From the NCBI RefSeq assembly GCF_016428805.1, contig NZ_JAELTJ010000014.1:1-64000 (forward strand): a stretch of DNA of 64,000 bases, read 5' to 3'. The notes beneath the pieces were generated by a model. It worked only from the letters and a program-made list of their open reading frames with translations, ran no database searches and had not been told where the DNA came from. Positions 1-10,300 of the stretch are shown here, one piece after another. Position 1 is the stretch's first letter. Every line of letters starts with the position of its first letter. The stretch comes from Achromobacter sp. ASV32. Its GTDB lineage: Bacteria > Pseudomonadota > Gammaproteobacteria > Burkholderiales > Burkholderiaceae_B. Position numbers and translations under genes: made by a program.

Positions 1-1
1 G

Positions 2-919
2 CGCCTGTTCAATGTGGAATTGGCCGCGACCAGCCAGGACTACTGCGACGAGATCACCGGCATGCTGGCCGGCCACGGCCTGGTGATCAGCGAACTGACG
101 ACGCACATCTTCGGCCAGTTGCTGGCCGTGCACCCGGCCTACGACGCGATGTTCGACACCTTCGCGCCGCAGCAGGTCCGCGGCAATCCCCAGGCCCGCA
201 CCGAGTGGGCGCGCCGCAACCTGTTGCTGGCGGCGCAGGCCTCGCGCCGCCTGGGCCTGACGGACATGGGCACGTTCTCGGGGTCGTTCGCCTGGCCCTA
301 CCTGTTCCCGTTCCCGCAACGGCCCGAAGGGCTGATCGAGACCGCCTTCGATGAACTGGCGCGCCGCTGGCTGCCGGTGCTGGACGCCTGCGACGAGCAA
401 GGCGTGAACCTGTGCTACGAGATCCATCCCAGCGAAGACCTGCACGATGGCGCGACCTTCGAGATGTTCCATGAGCGCGTCGGCGGCCACGCCCGCTGCG
501 CCATCCTGTTCGACCCCAGCCATTTCGTGCTGCAGCAGCTGAATTACCTGGATTACCTGGACATCTACAAGGACCACATCCGCATGTTCCATGTGAAGGA
601 TGCGGAGTTCAATCCGACCGGACGCCAGGGTATCTACGGCGGCTATCAGTCGTGGGTGAACCGCGCCGGACGCTTCCGCTCGCTGGGTGATGGCCAGGTG
701 GATTTCAAGGCGATCTTCTCCAAGCTCGCGCACCACGGCTATCAGGGCTGGGCCTCGCTGGAATGGGAGTGCTGCCTGAAGGACCAGGAGACCGGCGCGC
801 GCGAAGGCGCCGCCTTCATCAAGCAGCACATCATCCCCGTGACCGGCAAGATCTTCGACGACTTCGCGGGCGCCGCCATCGACGCGCGCCAGATCAACGC
901 CATGCTCGGCATCGCCTGA
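2..919 (+). CDS. Sugar phosphate isomerase/epimerase (TIM barrel), 5' end cut by window
   Basis: The frame is open from the window edge, so the true start lies upstream; the first possible start inside the window is a GTG at 14. The 305 visible residues have the xylose-isomerase-like TIM barrel pattern. The likely metal ligands can be seen in order as E in YEIHPSED, D/H in LFDPSHF, H in FHVKDAEF and E in SLEWE. Members of this family isomerise or epimerise sugars, inositols or hydroxy-acids using a divalent metal in the cytoplasm. The two downstream hydrolase genes follow on the same strand at 46 and 3 nt, which suggests a small catabolic operon. The substrate cannot be deduced from the sequence. 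Confidence 0.85.
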   Translation, partial: RLFNVELAATSQDYCDEITGMLAGHGLVISELTTHIFGQLLAVHPAYDAMFDTFAPQQVRGNPQARTEWARRNLLLAAQASRRLGLTDMGTFSGSFAWPYLFPFPQRPEGLIETAFDELARRWLPVLDACDEQGVNLCYEIHPSEDLHDGATFEMFHERVGGHARCAILFDPSHFVLQQLNYLDYLDIYKDHIRMFHVKDAEFNPTGRQGIYGGYQSWVNRAGRFRSLGDGQVDFKAIFSKLAHHGYQGWASLEWECCLKDQETGAREGAAFIKQHIIPVTGKIFDDFAGAAIDARQINAMLGIA

Positions 920-965
920 GCCATTTTTTTCCATCACCCAATAACGAATCTGGACATCCGCAGTC

Positions 966-1850
966 ATGACGCATCCCCACGACGCTTACCTTCCGCCCGG
1001 CGCCGACTTCTCGCACCGCTATCTCATCGTGAACGGCGCGCGCCTGCATTGCGCCATCGCCGGCAGCGGCACCCCCGTGCTGCTGGTGCCGGGCTGGCCG
1101 CAGACCTGGCTGACCTGGCGCTACGTGATGCACGCGCTGGCCAGCCACGGCTACATGGCGATTGCCGTGGACCCGCCCGGCACCGGCGACTCCGACCATC
1201 CTCAGGGCGGCTATGACACCGGCGCGATTGCCGCCACCTTGCATCAGCTGATGGCGCAGCTGGGCCACACCCGCTATCAGGTGGTGGGGCACGACATCGG
1301 CATGTGGGTGGCCTACGCGCTGGCCAGCGACTTTCCCGGCGCCGTCTCGCGCCTGGCCTTGACCGAGGCCGTGATTCCCGGCCTGGCGCCCGAGCCCACG
1401 ATCTTCGCGCCCCCGGGCGACAACGTGTTCCTGTGGCATTTCATGTTCAACCGCCTGCCCGACCTGCCCGAAGCGCTGATCGCCGGCCGCGAACAGGCCT
1501 ACCTGACGTACATGTTCGACAAATGGTCGCACCGCCGCGACCGCGTGGCCGCGCAGGCCTATATCGACGCCTATGCGGCCCCCGGCGGCCTGCGCGGCGG
1601 CTTCGCCTACTACCGCGCGATTCCCGAAACGGTGCGCCAGAACACCGAGCGCGCACGCCAACAGCTGGACATGCCGGTGCTGGCCATCGGCGCCGAACAC
1701 GCCACACGCGACGCGCCGCTGGTGACCATGCAACGCGCCGCGTCCGACGTGCGCGGCGCGATCATTGCCGATTGCGGCCACTTCGTCACAGAAGAATGTC
1801 CGGACGAGTTCCTGGCACATCTGCTGCCGTTCCTGTCGCGCGAGGGTTGA
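966..1850 (+). CDS. Alpha/beta hydrolase, epoxide hydrolase/haloacetate dehalogenase type
   Basis: This 294-residue cytoplasmic protein has no signal peptide. The nucleophile elbow reads GHDIGMW, with Asp110 in place of Ser; that is the hallmark of the epoxide hydrolase and haloalkane/haloacetate dehalogenase branch, which works through an aspartyl-ester intermediate. An oxyanion-loop motif PGWPQTW lies at 42-48, and the likely catalytic His is H272 in DCGHFVTEE near the C-terminus. Length is normal for the family. It sits between a TIM-barrel isomerase and a second, serine-type hydrolase, so a role in degrading a small organic compound is plausible. Which of the two activities it has is not decidable here. 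Confidence 0.85.
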   Translation: MTHPHDAYLPPGADFSHRYLIVNGARLHCAIAGSGTPVLLVPGWPQTWLTWRYVMHALASHGYMAIAVDPPGTGDSDHPQGGYDTGAIAATLHQLMAQLGHTRYQVVGHDIGMWVAYALASDFPGAVSRLALTEAVIPGLAPEPTIFAPPGDNVFLWHFMFNRLPDLPEALIAGREQAYLTYMFDKWSHRRDRVAAQAYIDAYAAPGGLRGGFAYYRAIPETVRQNTERARQQLDMPVLAIGAEHATRDAPLVTMQRAASDVRGAIIADCGHFVTEECPDEFLAHLLPFLSREG

Positions 1851-1853
1851 GCC

Positions 1854-2771
1854 ATGCCGCTGGATCCCCGCATCAACGACTATCTGCGCCGCCTGTCATC
1901 CGTGACGGCGCCACTGGATCTGCAGGCCCGCCGCGACGCCGCCGAGGTCGGGCTGCGTGAATTGCACGGCCCGCTGGAATCCGTGGCGGCCATCGACACG
2001 CACATCGCGCCCGGCCACGATGGCCATGCCATCCGCGTGCGCGCCTATACCCCTGAGGGCACCGCGACCGGCGCGGTCTTGCCGGCCTTGGTGTTTGCCC
2101 ACGGCGGCGGCTGGTTCCAATGCTCGCTGGAACTCTACGACAATCCGTGCCGCGCGCTGGCCAACGCGACGCAATGCAAGGTGCTGTCGGTGGATTACCG
2201 GCTGGCGCCGGAAAGCAGATTCCCGATTCCGCTCGAGGATTTCTACAGTGCGTTGACCTGGGCGGCCCAGCATGCAGACGCGCTGGGCATCGACCCCGCG
2301 CGCATCGCGGTGGGCGGCGACAGCGCAGGCGGCAACCTGGCCGCGGCGGCCGCGATCCTGGCGCGCGACCGGGGCGGCCCGGCCATCGCGCACCAGCTGC
2401 TGTGTTATCCGGTGGTGGATCACAACTTCTCCACCGAGTCCTACCGCGCCTATGGGCAGAATTTCTTCCTGACGGAAGAGGTGATGCGTTATTGCTGGTT
2501 CACCTACCTGGTGAACGCCGCGGACGGCGCGTCGCCCTATGCATCGCCGCTGCGCGCCGACCTGACCGGCTTGCCTGCGGCGACGCTGCTGATCTGCGAA
2601 TACGATCCGCTGCGCAGCGAGGGCCAGGCCTATGCGCGGCGCCTGCGCGAAGCGGGCGTGGACGCGCGCGACCATCTGCTGCCGGGCATGGTGCATGCCT
2701 GCATCCACATGCTCGGGCTGACGCCGGATGCGCGGCGGCTGTTCGACCTGGCGGGCGAGGCGCTGGCATAG
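1854..2771 (+). CDS. Alpha/beta hydrolase fold-3 esterase (hormone-sensitive lipase family)
   Basis: This 305-residue protein carries the HSL-family signature: HGGGW at 83-87 for the oxyanion hole, GDSAGG at 155-160 with nucleophile Ser157, Asp251 in EYDPLRSE, and His281 in MVHACIHM. Such enzymes hydrolyse short-chain esters or acetylated substrates in the cytoplasm. The start ATG follows the upstream stop by 3 nt and has a GAGGG ribosome site, indicating translational coupling with the preceding hydrolase. The reading is secure at family level; the substrate is unknown. Confidence 0.9.
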   Translation: MPLDPRINDYLRRLSSVTAPLDLQARRDAAEVGLRELHGPLESVAAIDTHIAPGHDGHAIRVRAYTPEGTATGAVLPALVFAHGGGWFQCSLELYDNPCRALANATQCKVLSVDYRLAPESRFPIPLEDFYSALTWAAQHADALGIDPARIAVGGDSAGGNLAAAAAILARDRGGPAIAHQLLCYPVVDHNFSTESYRAYGQNFFLTEEVMRYCWFTYLVNAADGASPYASPLRADLTGLPAATLLICEYDPLRSEGQAYARRLREAGVDARDHLLPGMVHACIHMLGLTPDARRLFDLAGEALA

Positions 2772-2842
2772 CGGAGCCGATGGCAAGGCCGTCGCGCACG
2801 GGCCGCTGGCGCAACCACCAGCCCTCGTCGAGCCGGCCCGGC

Positions 2843-5383
2843 TCAGAACTGCCAGCGCACCTCGATCCGGGCGGTATGGTCGCGGTTGGCGCTGGCGTAC
2901 TGGCCCGCGTAGGCCAATCCGATCGTGGCGCGGCGGCTGACGGCCAGATCGGCGCCCACTTCCACCAGCGCCGCGTCGCGGGCGATCGGCGCCCCGGTGA
3001 CCGTGAACGCCTGGCCGGCATCAAAGGCCAGGCGCGAGGTTGGCGTCAGATCGCCGAATGCATGGCGCCACCCCAGGCCGGCCGACACCGAGCCCGCCAT
3101 CGTGCCCAGCGTCACCGCTTGCTTGCCGCGCAGGCCGAGCGTAGTCGTGGTGGTGTCGAGCCTGCTCGATTCGCCGGACAAGGCGGCACTACCGCCGGAT
3201 TCGCTGAAGCCGCGCACGCGTTGCCCCGCCCAGGCAGCACCTGCGTACGGTTCCAGCGTCAGGCCTTCTGTCAGGCCGAAGGCATAGCCCAATTCAGTGA
3301 AGACCTGGGTGGTGTTGCCGCCATAGTCCGCCGTCAGCGTCTGGTCCAGCCCGCCCGCGCCGATCTGGCGGCGCGTCTGGATGTCGTGCCAGGAATAAGC
3401 GGCGCCGGCCATCAGGTTGAGCTTGCCCGCGCCCACGGCGAAGGCTTTGCCGCCATATACGATCGCGGTGTAGCTGGAGACATCGGCGCGCGAGGCCAGA
3501 TCATCCACGGTCAGCCGCGAGTCCGTATACCCGACCGCGCCGCCCAGACGCCAGCCGCCGCCGACTGCCCCATCGGCCCCCGCGAACACACCGCCCGTAT
3601 GCTGGCGCGCGGAGGCATTGCCGTCGCGGGCGCCGATGCTTTGCCAGTTGCCGATCAATTGAGCCCAGGCCGGGCGTGCTTGCGATGCCGGCAACGCGGC
3701 ATTCAGCGGCGCCACATCGCTGATCCCCGCGGCCGCGGTCGGCGCACCGGCCGCGCTGCCGGCGGCCAGATTGCCGCGCAGTTGCGCCAACGCCGTGTTG
3801 CGCACGGCGCTGTTCAGGTTGTTCAGGCCAGAGGCCACGGTGGCATGCGCCTCGCCCGACAGGCCTGCGAAAAACCCTTGCGGCGCGCCGACAGGCAGGC
3901 CGATGGCCGCGCCATAGACGCTGTTCGACGCCGGCATCGACTCGACCGCATTGGCGGCGGCGCGGGCATTGCGTCCGGACACCAGATCGGCAAAGCGCAG
4001 CGGCTTGCCGCCCGTGCCCGGATCGACGGGCGTACCAGGATCGACGGGCGTCCCTGGGTCCACCGGCGTCACCTGCGTGCGCGTCAGCGTCAACGTCACC
4101 TGCTTGTCGTCGGCCGAATAGGACAGCGATGGCGTCAGGTAGGCCAGGTCGGAGGTCACCCCGGCAAAGCGCGACCCGGCAAAGGCGCCGCCCGCGGTCA
4201 GCACAACCTGGCTGAAATGTTCGTTATAGGTGCCGGGCTGCGCCGCCACCTGGACCGTCGCGCCCGACAGGGTCGCCTGGCCGCTGACAATCAACCGGTC
4301 CATGGCGGTCGGCGTGGCGCGCACCGTGTAGATACCGGTCGTGCCAAATGTCAGATTGCCGCTGAGGGCAACCGTGGCCGTCGTACCGCCCGAGAGCTGC
4401 AAACGGTTACTACCCATCGGGCTGAACACCACGTCGCCCAGGGTCATGGACCCCTGCCCCAGCACCAGGGTATTGCCCGTACCCGCCAGCAAGATAGCGG
4501 TGCCGCGGGTGCCGCGTCCGTCCAGACCCGCGATGATCGTTCCCTGTTGAGTCACCCGCGTGCCATTGCCGGCCACCTGCACGCCGACGCCTCCCTGACC
4601 GTAGACAGCCGACGCCCCCGACCCGGCATTGCCGCCGCGGATTTGACCGGTATTGTCCAGGCTCTGGTTGTCGCCCGCCAGAATCACCCCGGCACCGCCG
4701 TCGCCCCCGCGGTTGACCGAGATCACCGACGCATGATTGATGTCCTGCGTAATCACCTGGCCGCCTCCGCCCCCGCCGCCGCCCCAGATCTGCCCGCTAT
4801 TGACCAGATCCGCGCCGGTGCCCAGCGCCACTACGCCCGCCCCGCCATGCCCGCCCCGGGCACTGGACAGGTCCGGGCCAAGATTCGGCTCGGCGCCCCA
4901 GTCGATCACCCCGCCGCCGCCGCCGCCCCCGCCGACGATCAACCCCTGGTTGTGCAGCAACTGCGCCCCGGCGCCGGATAGCTGCACCCCGGCACCGCCA
5001 CTGCCGCCCTGGGCGGACAGTCCAAATACGGACACGAAGATCGTCAGGCCAGCGCCGCCCCCGCCGCCGCCAACCACCGACGACGGGGCGCTCACACTCA
5101 CCACCGACGACTGACTCCCGGTTTGCCCCGCCCCCCCCGACGCCTGCACATCGCCGCCATTGTTGCCTGCCGTGCCCCCGCTTACCCCGGTCCCGCCCGA
5201 GCCCGGCACGCTGAACGCGCCGCCGCCATTGCCGAGGGTGGACGGCCCACCGAACGGGCCGCCCCCCAAGACGCCTTGCGCGCCGTTGCCTCCCGCGCCT
5301 ACGGCGAAAACGGGCGGTGCGCTGCACAGCGCGCCAACAAGGGCCAGCACGAGCGGCAAGGGGCGGGGACAGAATGTGGTCAT
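2843..5383 (-). CDS. Autotransporter with glycine-run passenger
   Basis: I chose the ATG at 5383 over longer in-frame starts because a GGAG lies 7 nt upstream and a clean signal peptide follows (hydrophobic core, cleavage near VFA, residue 27), giving 846 residues. The passenger is extremely Gly-rich, with three runs of six or more glycines in imperfect repeats of the type GGAGV...L.N.G.I.GGGGGG. A PVDPGT linker repeated three times leads to a C-terminal beta-barrel of about 270 residues ending in RWQF, whose terminal aromatic fits BAM recognition. The barrel is clearly related to those of the autotransporters ending at 7391 and 56002. A short GC-rich hairpin overlaps the stop codon. The passenger function is unknown; adhesin or biofilm roles are typical of the class. 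Confidence 0.88.
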   Translation of the reverse strand: MTTFCPRPLPLVLALVGALCSAPPVFAVGAGGNGAQGVLGGGPFGGPSTLGNGGGAFSVPGSGGTGVSGGTAGNNGGDVQASGGAGQTGSQSSVVSVSAPSSVVGGGGGGAGLTIFVSVFGLSAQGGSGGAGVQLSGAGAQLLHNQGLIVGGGGGGGGVIDWGAEPNLGPDLSSARGGHGGAGVVALGTGADLVNSGQIWGGGGGGGGQVITQDINHASVISVNRGGDGGAGVILAGDNQSLDNTGQIRGGNAGSGASAVYGQGGVGVQVAGNGTRVTQQGTIIAGLDGRGTRGTAILLAGTGNTLVLGQGSMTLGDVVFSPMGSNRLQLSGGTTATVALSGNLTFGTTGIYTVRATPTAMDRLIVSGQATLSGATVQVAAQPGTYNEHFSQVVLTAGGAFAGSRFAGVTSDLAYLTPSLSYSADDKQVTLTLTRTQVTPVDPGTPVDPGTPVDPGTGGKPLRFADLVSGRNARAAANAVESMPASNSVYGAAIGLPVGAPQGFFAGLSGEAHATVASGLNNLNSAVRNTALAQLRGNLAAGSAAGAPTAAAGISDVAPLNAALPASQARPAWAQLIGNWQSIGARDGNASARQHTGGVFAGADGAVGGGWRLGGAVGYTDSRLTVDDLASRADVSSYTAIVYGGKAFAVGAGKLNLMAGAAYSWHDIQTRRQIGAGGLDQTLTADYGGNTTQVFTELGYAFGLTEGLTLEPYAGAAWAGQRVRGFSESGGSAALSGESSRLDTTTTTLGLRGKQAVTLGTMAGSVSAGLGWRHAFGDLTPTSRLAFDAGQAFTVTGAPIARDAALVEVGADLAVSRRATIGLAYAGQYASANRDHTARIEVRWQF
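4600..5080 (-). repeat. Glycine-run repeats in autotransporter passenger
   Basis: Inside the autotransporter ending at 2843, units of about 50-60 residues repeat. Each has GGAGV, a segment with L.N.G.I, and then a run of six to nine Gly codons encoded largely as GGC/GGG triplets (clear runs near 4759-4793, 4909-4934 and 5051-5073). The triplet runs would change length in frame if slippage occurred. Confidence 0.75.
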
Positions 5384-5497
5384 GAGGGCACTCCGGAGCA
5401 TCGGCGAGTCGGATCGTAACCTCACGGTCGAAAGAACTCCAAGCCAATGCGTAGAAGCCTGGGGCGTGCCACCCCAGAGCACAAATCGTTCTGTACC

Positions 5498-5503
5498 TAT
5501 AAT
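5498..5503 (+). promoter_or_regulatory. Candidate -10 element (TATAAT) for the 5598 operon
   Basis: A perfect TATAAT lies 95 nt upstream of the 5598 start, in the 214-nt divergent gap between it and the autotransporter start at 5383. No good -35 is visible 17 nt upstream. A separate TTGACA at 5510-5515 has only a weak TACTCA 18 nt on. The assignment is tentative. Confidence 0.3.
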
Positions 5504-5597
5504 CCCCAATTGACAGCAGCCCCCCTCCGCGACTACTCAAATGGCGCTGAGGTAATGGACCGACGAGCGATAACAACATCCCCCCGGAGACCTGGGC

Positions 5598-6221
5598 ATG
5601 CGCCTTCCCTCTCTCACCATCGCATGGCGCTGGCAGCGCATGCTGCTTCTGCTGTGCACGCTGGCCCTGGCGCCCGCGGCACAGGCCTTTGACCGCCAGG
5701 TAGAGACCCGGCGCTACCAGCAATGGGTCAAGGACTTCGACAACGACCTGACCCAGCTTGCCGCGGTGAAAAACCCCACCGATGCCGATATCGAACGCCT
5801 GTTCGCCAATACCGTGGTGCCGTCGTCCCGCGCGGTGGCTTTCGTGCGTCAGCTGGCCGCCCAGCCCCCCGGGTCGATCTCGGGCGGCATCGCCTTCCGA
5901 GGCCGCGCGCGCCTGACGCTTGCCCTGTTGCGCCAGGCGGTGGTGGCGGGCGACGGCGGCCCCTACATCGATACCCCTGCCGGTAAAGCGCCGCTGACGC
6001 TGCGCGCCTGGTATCTGCACCTCGATGACGGGGGACGGCTGGAGCGCTATTTCAATGACCCAGCCCGCTTCAAGCCCTACCACCTGCCCCCGAACGGCAC
6101 GCTCGAACGCGATGCCTACCCGTTCCTGATCTTCGAAGATGGCCCGCGCCTGCGGCTGGGCGCCATGACGCGGGAGTTCTGGAATGCCGTACTGTTTCTG
6201 GACAACTTGCAATATGGCTGA
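5598..6221 (+). CDS. Secreted protein of unknown function
   Basis: This 207-residue protein begins with a signal peptide (basic start, hydrophobic core near 15-27, likely cut after AQA). I do not recognise the mature domain: it has a charged helical part (QQWVKDFDNDL, then DIERLFAN) and an Arg-rich GRARLTLALLRQ segment. The start has a GGAG about 9 nt upstream. Its last 8 nt overlap the next gene, also for an exported protein, so the two are probably translated together and may act as a pair in the periplasm or at the surface. The flanking genes on the opposite strand are both autotransporters. Confidence 0.75.
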   Translation: MRLPSLTIAWRWQRMLLLLCTLALAPAAQAFDRQVETRRYQQWVKDFDNDLTQLAAVKNPTDADIERLFANTVVPSSRAVAFVRQLAAQPPGSISGGIAFRGRARLTLALLRQAVVAGDGGPYIDTPAGKAPLTLRAWYLHLDDGGRLERYFNDPARFKPYHLPPNGTLERDAYPFLIFEDGPRLRLGAMTREFWNAVLFLDNLQYG

Positions 6222-7320
6222 TCCGACCCGAACCCGATACGCGTCCTACGCGCTGGCCGCCTTGCTGGCGACGGCTTCGGCCTGGAGCTGGGCCGCCTGC
6301 CCGCCCGTTACCGCGGCCTTCGGCCATGACCCCGCCGCCGAAGGCCTGCGCGCGCACCCGTTGGCGCTGGAGCTGGACGGCGAAGGCGTGCTGCTGGGCC
6401 TGCGCGGAGAACGCGTGCCGGCCCGGGGCGCGCTGATTGCGGTGGCAAACGACGGCGACCCCACTCCGCGGTTCTGGACCGAGGACGTGGACTGGTCCGT
6501 CTACGGCAGCGCCCCCGGAAAACCCGGCACCACGATCCTGCAACGCGACGCCGACGGCCGGCTGTGCCGCATCGACCGCAAGCTGAACCGGGGCGGGCGC
6601 CAGATCGATAACGGCGGCTACCGGCTGGCCTACGACGCGCAAGGCCGCTTGTCGGCGTATGCCGAATTTTCGTCCGCCCTCGAGGGGGCCAGTCTGCAAA
6701 GCCAGGCCTGCGTCACCCGCGACTCGCACGGCGCCATCAGCGCCGTGTATCTCGACAACTGCGCCACGACGCCGACGCACCCCGTCCACTTCGTGCGCAA
6801 TGCCGACGGCCAATTGCTGCGCACCATCGATCTGCGCGCGGGCACGGCAGGGGCAGTCGTGCGCAGCCTGAATGCCGACGGCACGCTGCGCGCCGTGTAC
6901 CGTTCACGGCCGGACCCGGACAATCCCGGCGCGTTGCTCGCCTACGCCGAACCGCAGTCCAAGGCGGACCGCGTGCTGGCGGTGCCGGCCGGCGCCTCGC
7001 CGGTGGTCACCACCGAGATCCCCGACGAACCCTGGCGCGTAGTGCGCGTGCCGGCCGACACGCTCAATGACGATGCCCTGCCCTCCTGGGACCCCGCCGT
7101 GCAGACCGTGCTGTTTGACGGGCGCAGCAATGCGCAGGGTCAGGTCGTGCTGGCCCCGGAACAGATCGCGCCTTTCCACCAGGCGCTGCACGACACCCCC
7201 GGCCGGGTGTTTCTGTATGCCCAGCCCATGACGCGCTTCCTGCCGGTCACCGCGCTCGGCGCGCAGACCTGGGCCGCTTGCGTCGATCCCTCGCGGCGCG
7301 ACGCCAAGGCGTGCGACTAG
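6214..7320 (+). CDS. Secreted protein of unknown function, possible YD/RHS-like repeats
   Basis: I chose the ATG at 6214 over an earlier in-frame one because it starts directly before a signal peptide (ALAALLATASAWSWA, cut before ACPP) and overlaps the upstream stop by 8 nt, giving 368 residues. The mature part contains short segments with the rhythm of YD/RHS-type repeats (RLAYDAQGRLSAYAEF, RNADGQLLRTIDL, SLNADGTLRAVYRS). This suggests a beta-strand-rich repeat protein in the periplasm or on the surface. No catalytic motif was seen. The RHS resemblance is weak and based on pattern only. Confidence 0.7.
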   Translation: MADPTRTRYASYALAALLATASAWSWAACPPVTAAFGHDPAAEGLRAHPLALELDGEGVLLGLRGERVPARGALIAVANDGDPTPRFWTEDVDWSVYGSAPGKPGTTILQRDADGRLCRIDRKLNRGGRQIDNGGYRLAYDAQGRLSAYAEFSSALEGASLQSQACVTRDSHGAISAVYLDNCATTPTHPVHFVRNADGQLLRTIDLRAGTAGAVVRSLNADGTLRAVYRSRPDPDNPGALLAYAEPQSKADRVLAVPAGASPVVTTEIPDEPWRVVRVPADTLNDDALPSWDPAVQTVLFDGRSNAQGQVVLAPEQIAPFHQALHDTPGRVFLYAQPMTRFLPVTALGAQTWAACVDPSRRDAKACD

Positions 7321-7390
7321 GGTCTGGCGTCAGTCCGAATGCCGGGCAGCATGAAGGCAATGCCTTGCTCGGACAGGGACAATCCTGCGA

Positions 7391-10300
7391 TCAGAAACGG
7401 TAACGCACATCCAGCGTGCCTGAATGCTGCTGATTGCCCTGGCCGAATTGCCCGCCGTAGATCACGCCCACCGTGGTGCGCCTGCTGACCGCCATGTTCA
7501 CGCCCAATTCAACCAGCACGGCGTCGCGCGCGATCGGCACACCGTTGATGGTGAAGGACTGACCGCCCTGCACGAACGACATCGTGCTGGCCGGATCGAC
7601 ATCGCCGAAAGCATGGCGCCAGCCCAGCGTGCCGAATAGTTGGCCCTGGGCGCCGGCGCTTTCGAGGGCGCCGCGGGCGTGCAGGCCGAGCGTGGTGATG
7701 GTGACGTTGTTGCGGCCCGCGTCGCCGCGCAATGCGGCATCGCCGCCGGACTCGGTGAAGGCGCGCATGCGCAGGCTGCTGAAGCCAGCGCCGACGAAAG
7801 GTTCCAGCGTGACGCGGTCGGTCAGCGGCATGGCGTAGCCCAGTTCACCGAACACCTGGGATGTGTTGCCGCTGTAATCGGCCTTCAACGTCTGCGGCAA
7901 CCCTGCGGCATCGGCGTAGCGCTGCGTCGTCAACTCGTGCCAGGTGTAGGACGCACCCAGGCTCAGGTTGAGCTTGGCATTGCCGGCATCGAACGCCTTG
8001 CCGCCGTAGACCGTGACGCTGTAGCTGTCGGCCTGCGAGCTGGATGCGCGGTCACTGGTGCGGCTGCGGCTGTTGGAATAGCCCACCGCGCCGCCCAGGC
8101 GCCAGCCGCCGCCCACGGCCACGTCGCCGCCTGCAGACACGCCGCCGTCGCTCTGCGTGGTGCGCGCGGCATTGCCGTTGCCGCCCAGCGAGCTCCAGTT
8201 GCCGAAGACCTGTGCCCACAAGGGCTGCGCGGCCGATTGCGGCAAGGCGGCGGCATTGCCCAGCCCTAGCTGGGCCGTCGGCACGCCGGGCAGCATGCCC
8301 GCCGCAAGATTGGCGCGCAGGCGGTTCATCGGCACCTGCACAAAGCTGTTGGCCACGCCTTGCGCCACCGCTACCGTGGTGGCGTGAGTCTCGCCGGACA
8401 GGCCGTCGAACACAGCGGCCGGCGCGCCATTGGGCAGGTTCAGCACGCGGCGGAACAATGCGCTATCGGCGGGCAGGCTTTGCAGCGCACGCGCGACCGA
8501 GCGCTGGTTGGCCGTGACGGCGGCATCGGCGAATTCGATCGGGCGTGTGCCGCCACTGTCGGGCACCTCTTTGAGCTGCACCGTCAGGTCGACCTTGTTA
8601 CTGCCATAGGCCAGCGACGGCGTCAGAAAGGCCAGGTTGCTCGAGACGTTGTCAAAGCGGCCTTGCACGCCGCCGCCCGCGTTCAGGATGGTATAGGTGG
8701 TCGACGGCGCATAGGAGCCGTTCTGGCCCATGTGCAGTACCGAGCCGGCCACGTTGGCCACGCCGCCGACATTGACGGCGCTGTGCTGGCCGTCGGCCGC
8801 TGCGGCCACGCGCAGCGACGAACCCGGGATCATGCTCAGGTTGCCCAGCACGTTCAGTTGGCCAAACGGCGTGGCGGCATTGCCTGGCGACAACGTGGCG
8901 CCCGCCCCCAGCAGCAGCTGGTTCAGCATCCCCGTGCCCGACACCATGGTGCCCGATGTTATCGCCACAAGCGTGCCGCCGAGCTTGCCGTCGACCTGCA
9001 ATCCGCCGCCCGACAGTGTGGCCGTGCCAGCGTAGGCGCTGCTGTCGCCGGTCATCGCCAGCGTGCCTGCCCCGGCTTTGAACATCAAACCGCTACCCGC
9101 AAGTGCGCCCGTAAACACCGAATCGGTCGCGCGGCTGAATGTCAGGCTGCCGTTGTTGATGATGGTGCCGCTCAGCGTGCCGCCATTGCCGCCGTCGCCG
9201 ACCTGCAGCGCCCCCGAGGCGATGGTGGTCGTGCCGTTGAACGTGCTGTTGCCTGTCAGTATCAACGTACCGCTGCCCTCCTGGCGCAGGTTGCCCGATC
9301 CGGTGATCGCGCCGCCGTAGACTACGCGGTCGCTGCGCTTGAACGCCAGCGTGCCACCGGCCTGGATGTCGGCATTGCCGGCAATGCTGCCCACGATGGC
9401 GCCGTCGCCCACCTGCAGGCGGCCAGAGGCCACCGTGGTGGTACCCAGGTAGCTATTGGTGCCGGTCAGCACCAGCGTGCCCGCGCCCAGCTTGGCCAGG
9501 CCGCCATTGCCGGACAGGGATTGCGACACGGTGAACGTGTTGCCGGCATCGGCGATATCCAGTCCGCCGCCCGCCGTGCCCAGCGTGATCGCGCGGTTGG
9601 TTTGCTGGAAAGCCGTGCCAGTGACACGCAGCGTGCCGCCCTGGAAGTCCAGCCCGCCCAAGGCCGCGCCCAGGTTGGCATCCGTGGACACCGACAGCGT
9701 GCCCCCGGACAGGCGAGTCTGGGCGTAGGTGTTGACGCCGTTCAGCACCAGCGTGCCGGCCCCTGTCTTGTTCAGGCCGTTGCCGGCGACCGTGTTGTCC
9801 AGCGTTGCCGTCCAGCCGGCCGACTGCGCGCTGCCGTTGCCCACGAGCAATGCGCTCAAGGCGCCGGCAGCTGGCGCGACCAGATTAAGCGCATCGCCGT
9901 TCAGGCGGTAACCGTCGCTCATGAACTGCATGCCGCTGGCGCCGACGGCGCCTCGCGAAGCATCCACCGTGACCGAACCCGGCGCGCCGCCGAAGATGGC
10001 GAAGCCGTTGACAGGCGAGAAAGCCCCGGTCACGGCGGCCGTGATGTCCGTCCAGTTGGCGCTGTTGCGGGACCAGGCGCCTGACCCGCCGCCGAACTGC
10101 GCGGACGTGGCCTGCCGGTTGGCGTTCCAGATATTGAGCGTCAGGTTGCTCGCATTGATCAGATTGATCTGCCGGGAGGCATTCAGATACTGTACGGCCT
10201 GCCCCGGCGCAATGCCGGTGATGCCGCCGTTGGTCGTTATCAGCGAACCGGTATAGTCAAACAAGCGATACACGCCAACGCCAAAGCCGCCCGCGTCGAA

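Noticed and set aside
2120-4981. A plus-strand open frame of 953 codons
   Set aside because: It runs antisense across the autotransporter and through the end of the esterase gene; its protein is low-complexity Arg/Ala/Gly-rich with no domain, as expected for GC-rich shadow frames.
8360-10084. A plus-strand open frame of 574 codons
   Set aside because: It is antisense to the ESPR autotransporter; composition only reflects the repeat passenger read backwards.
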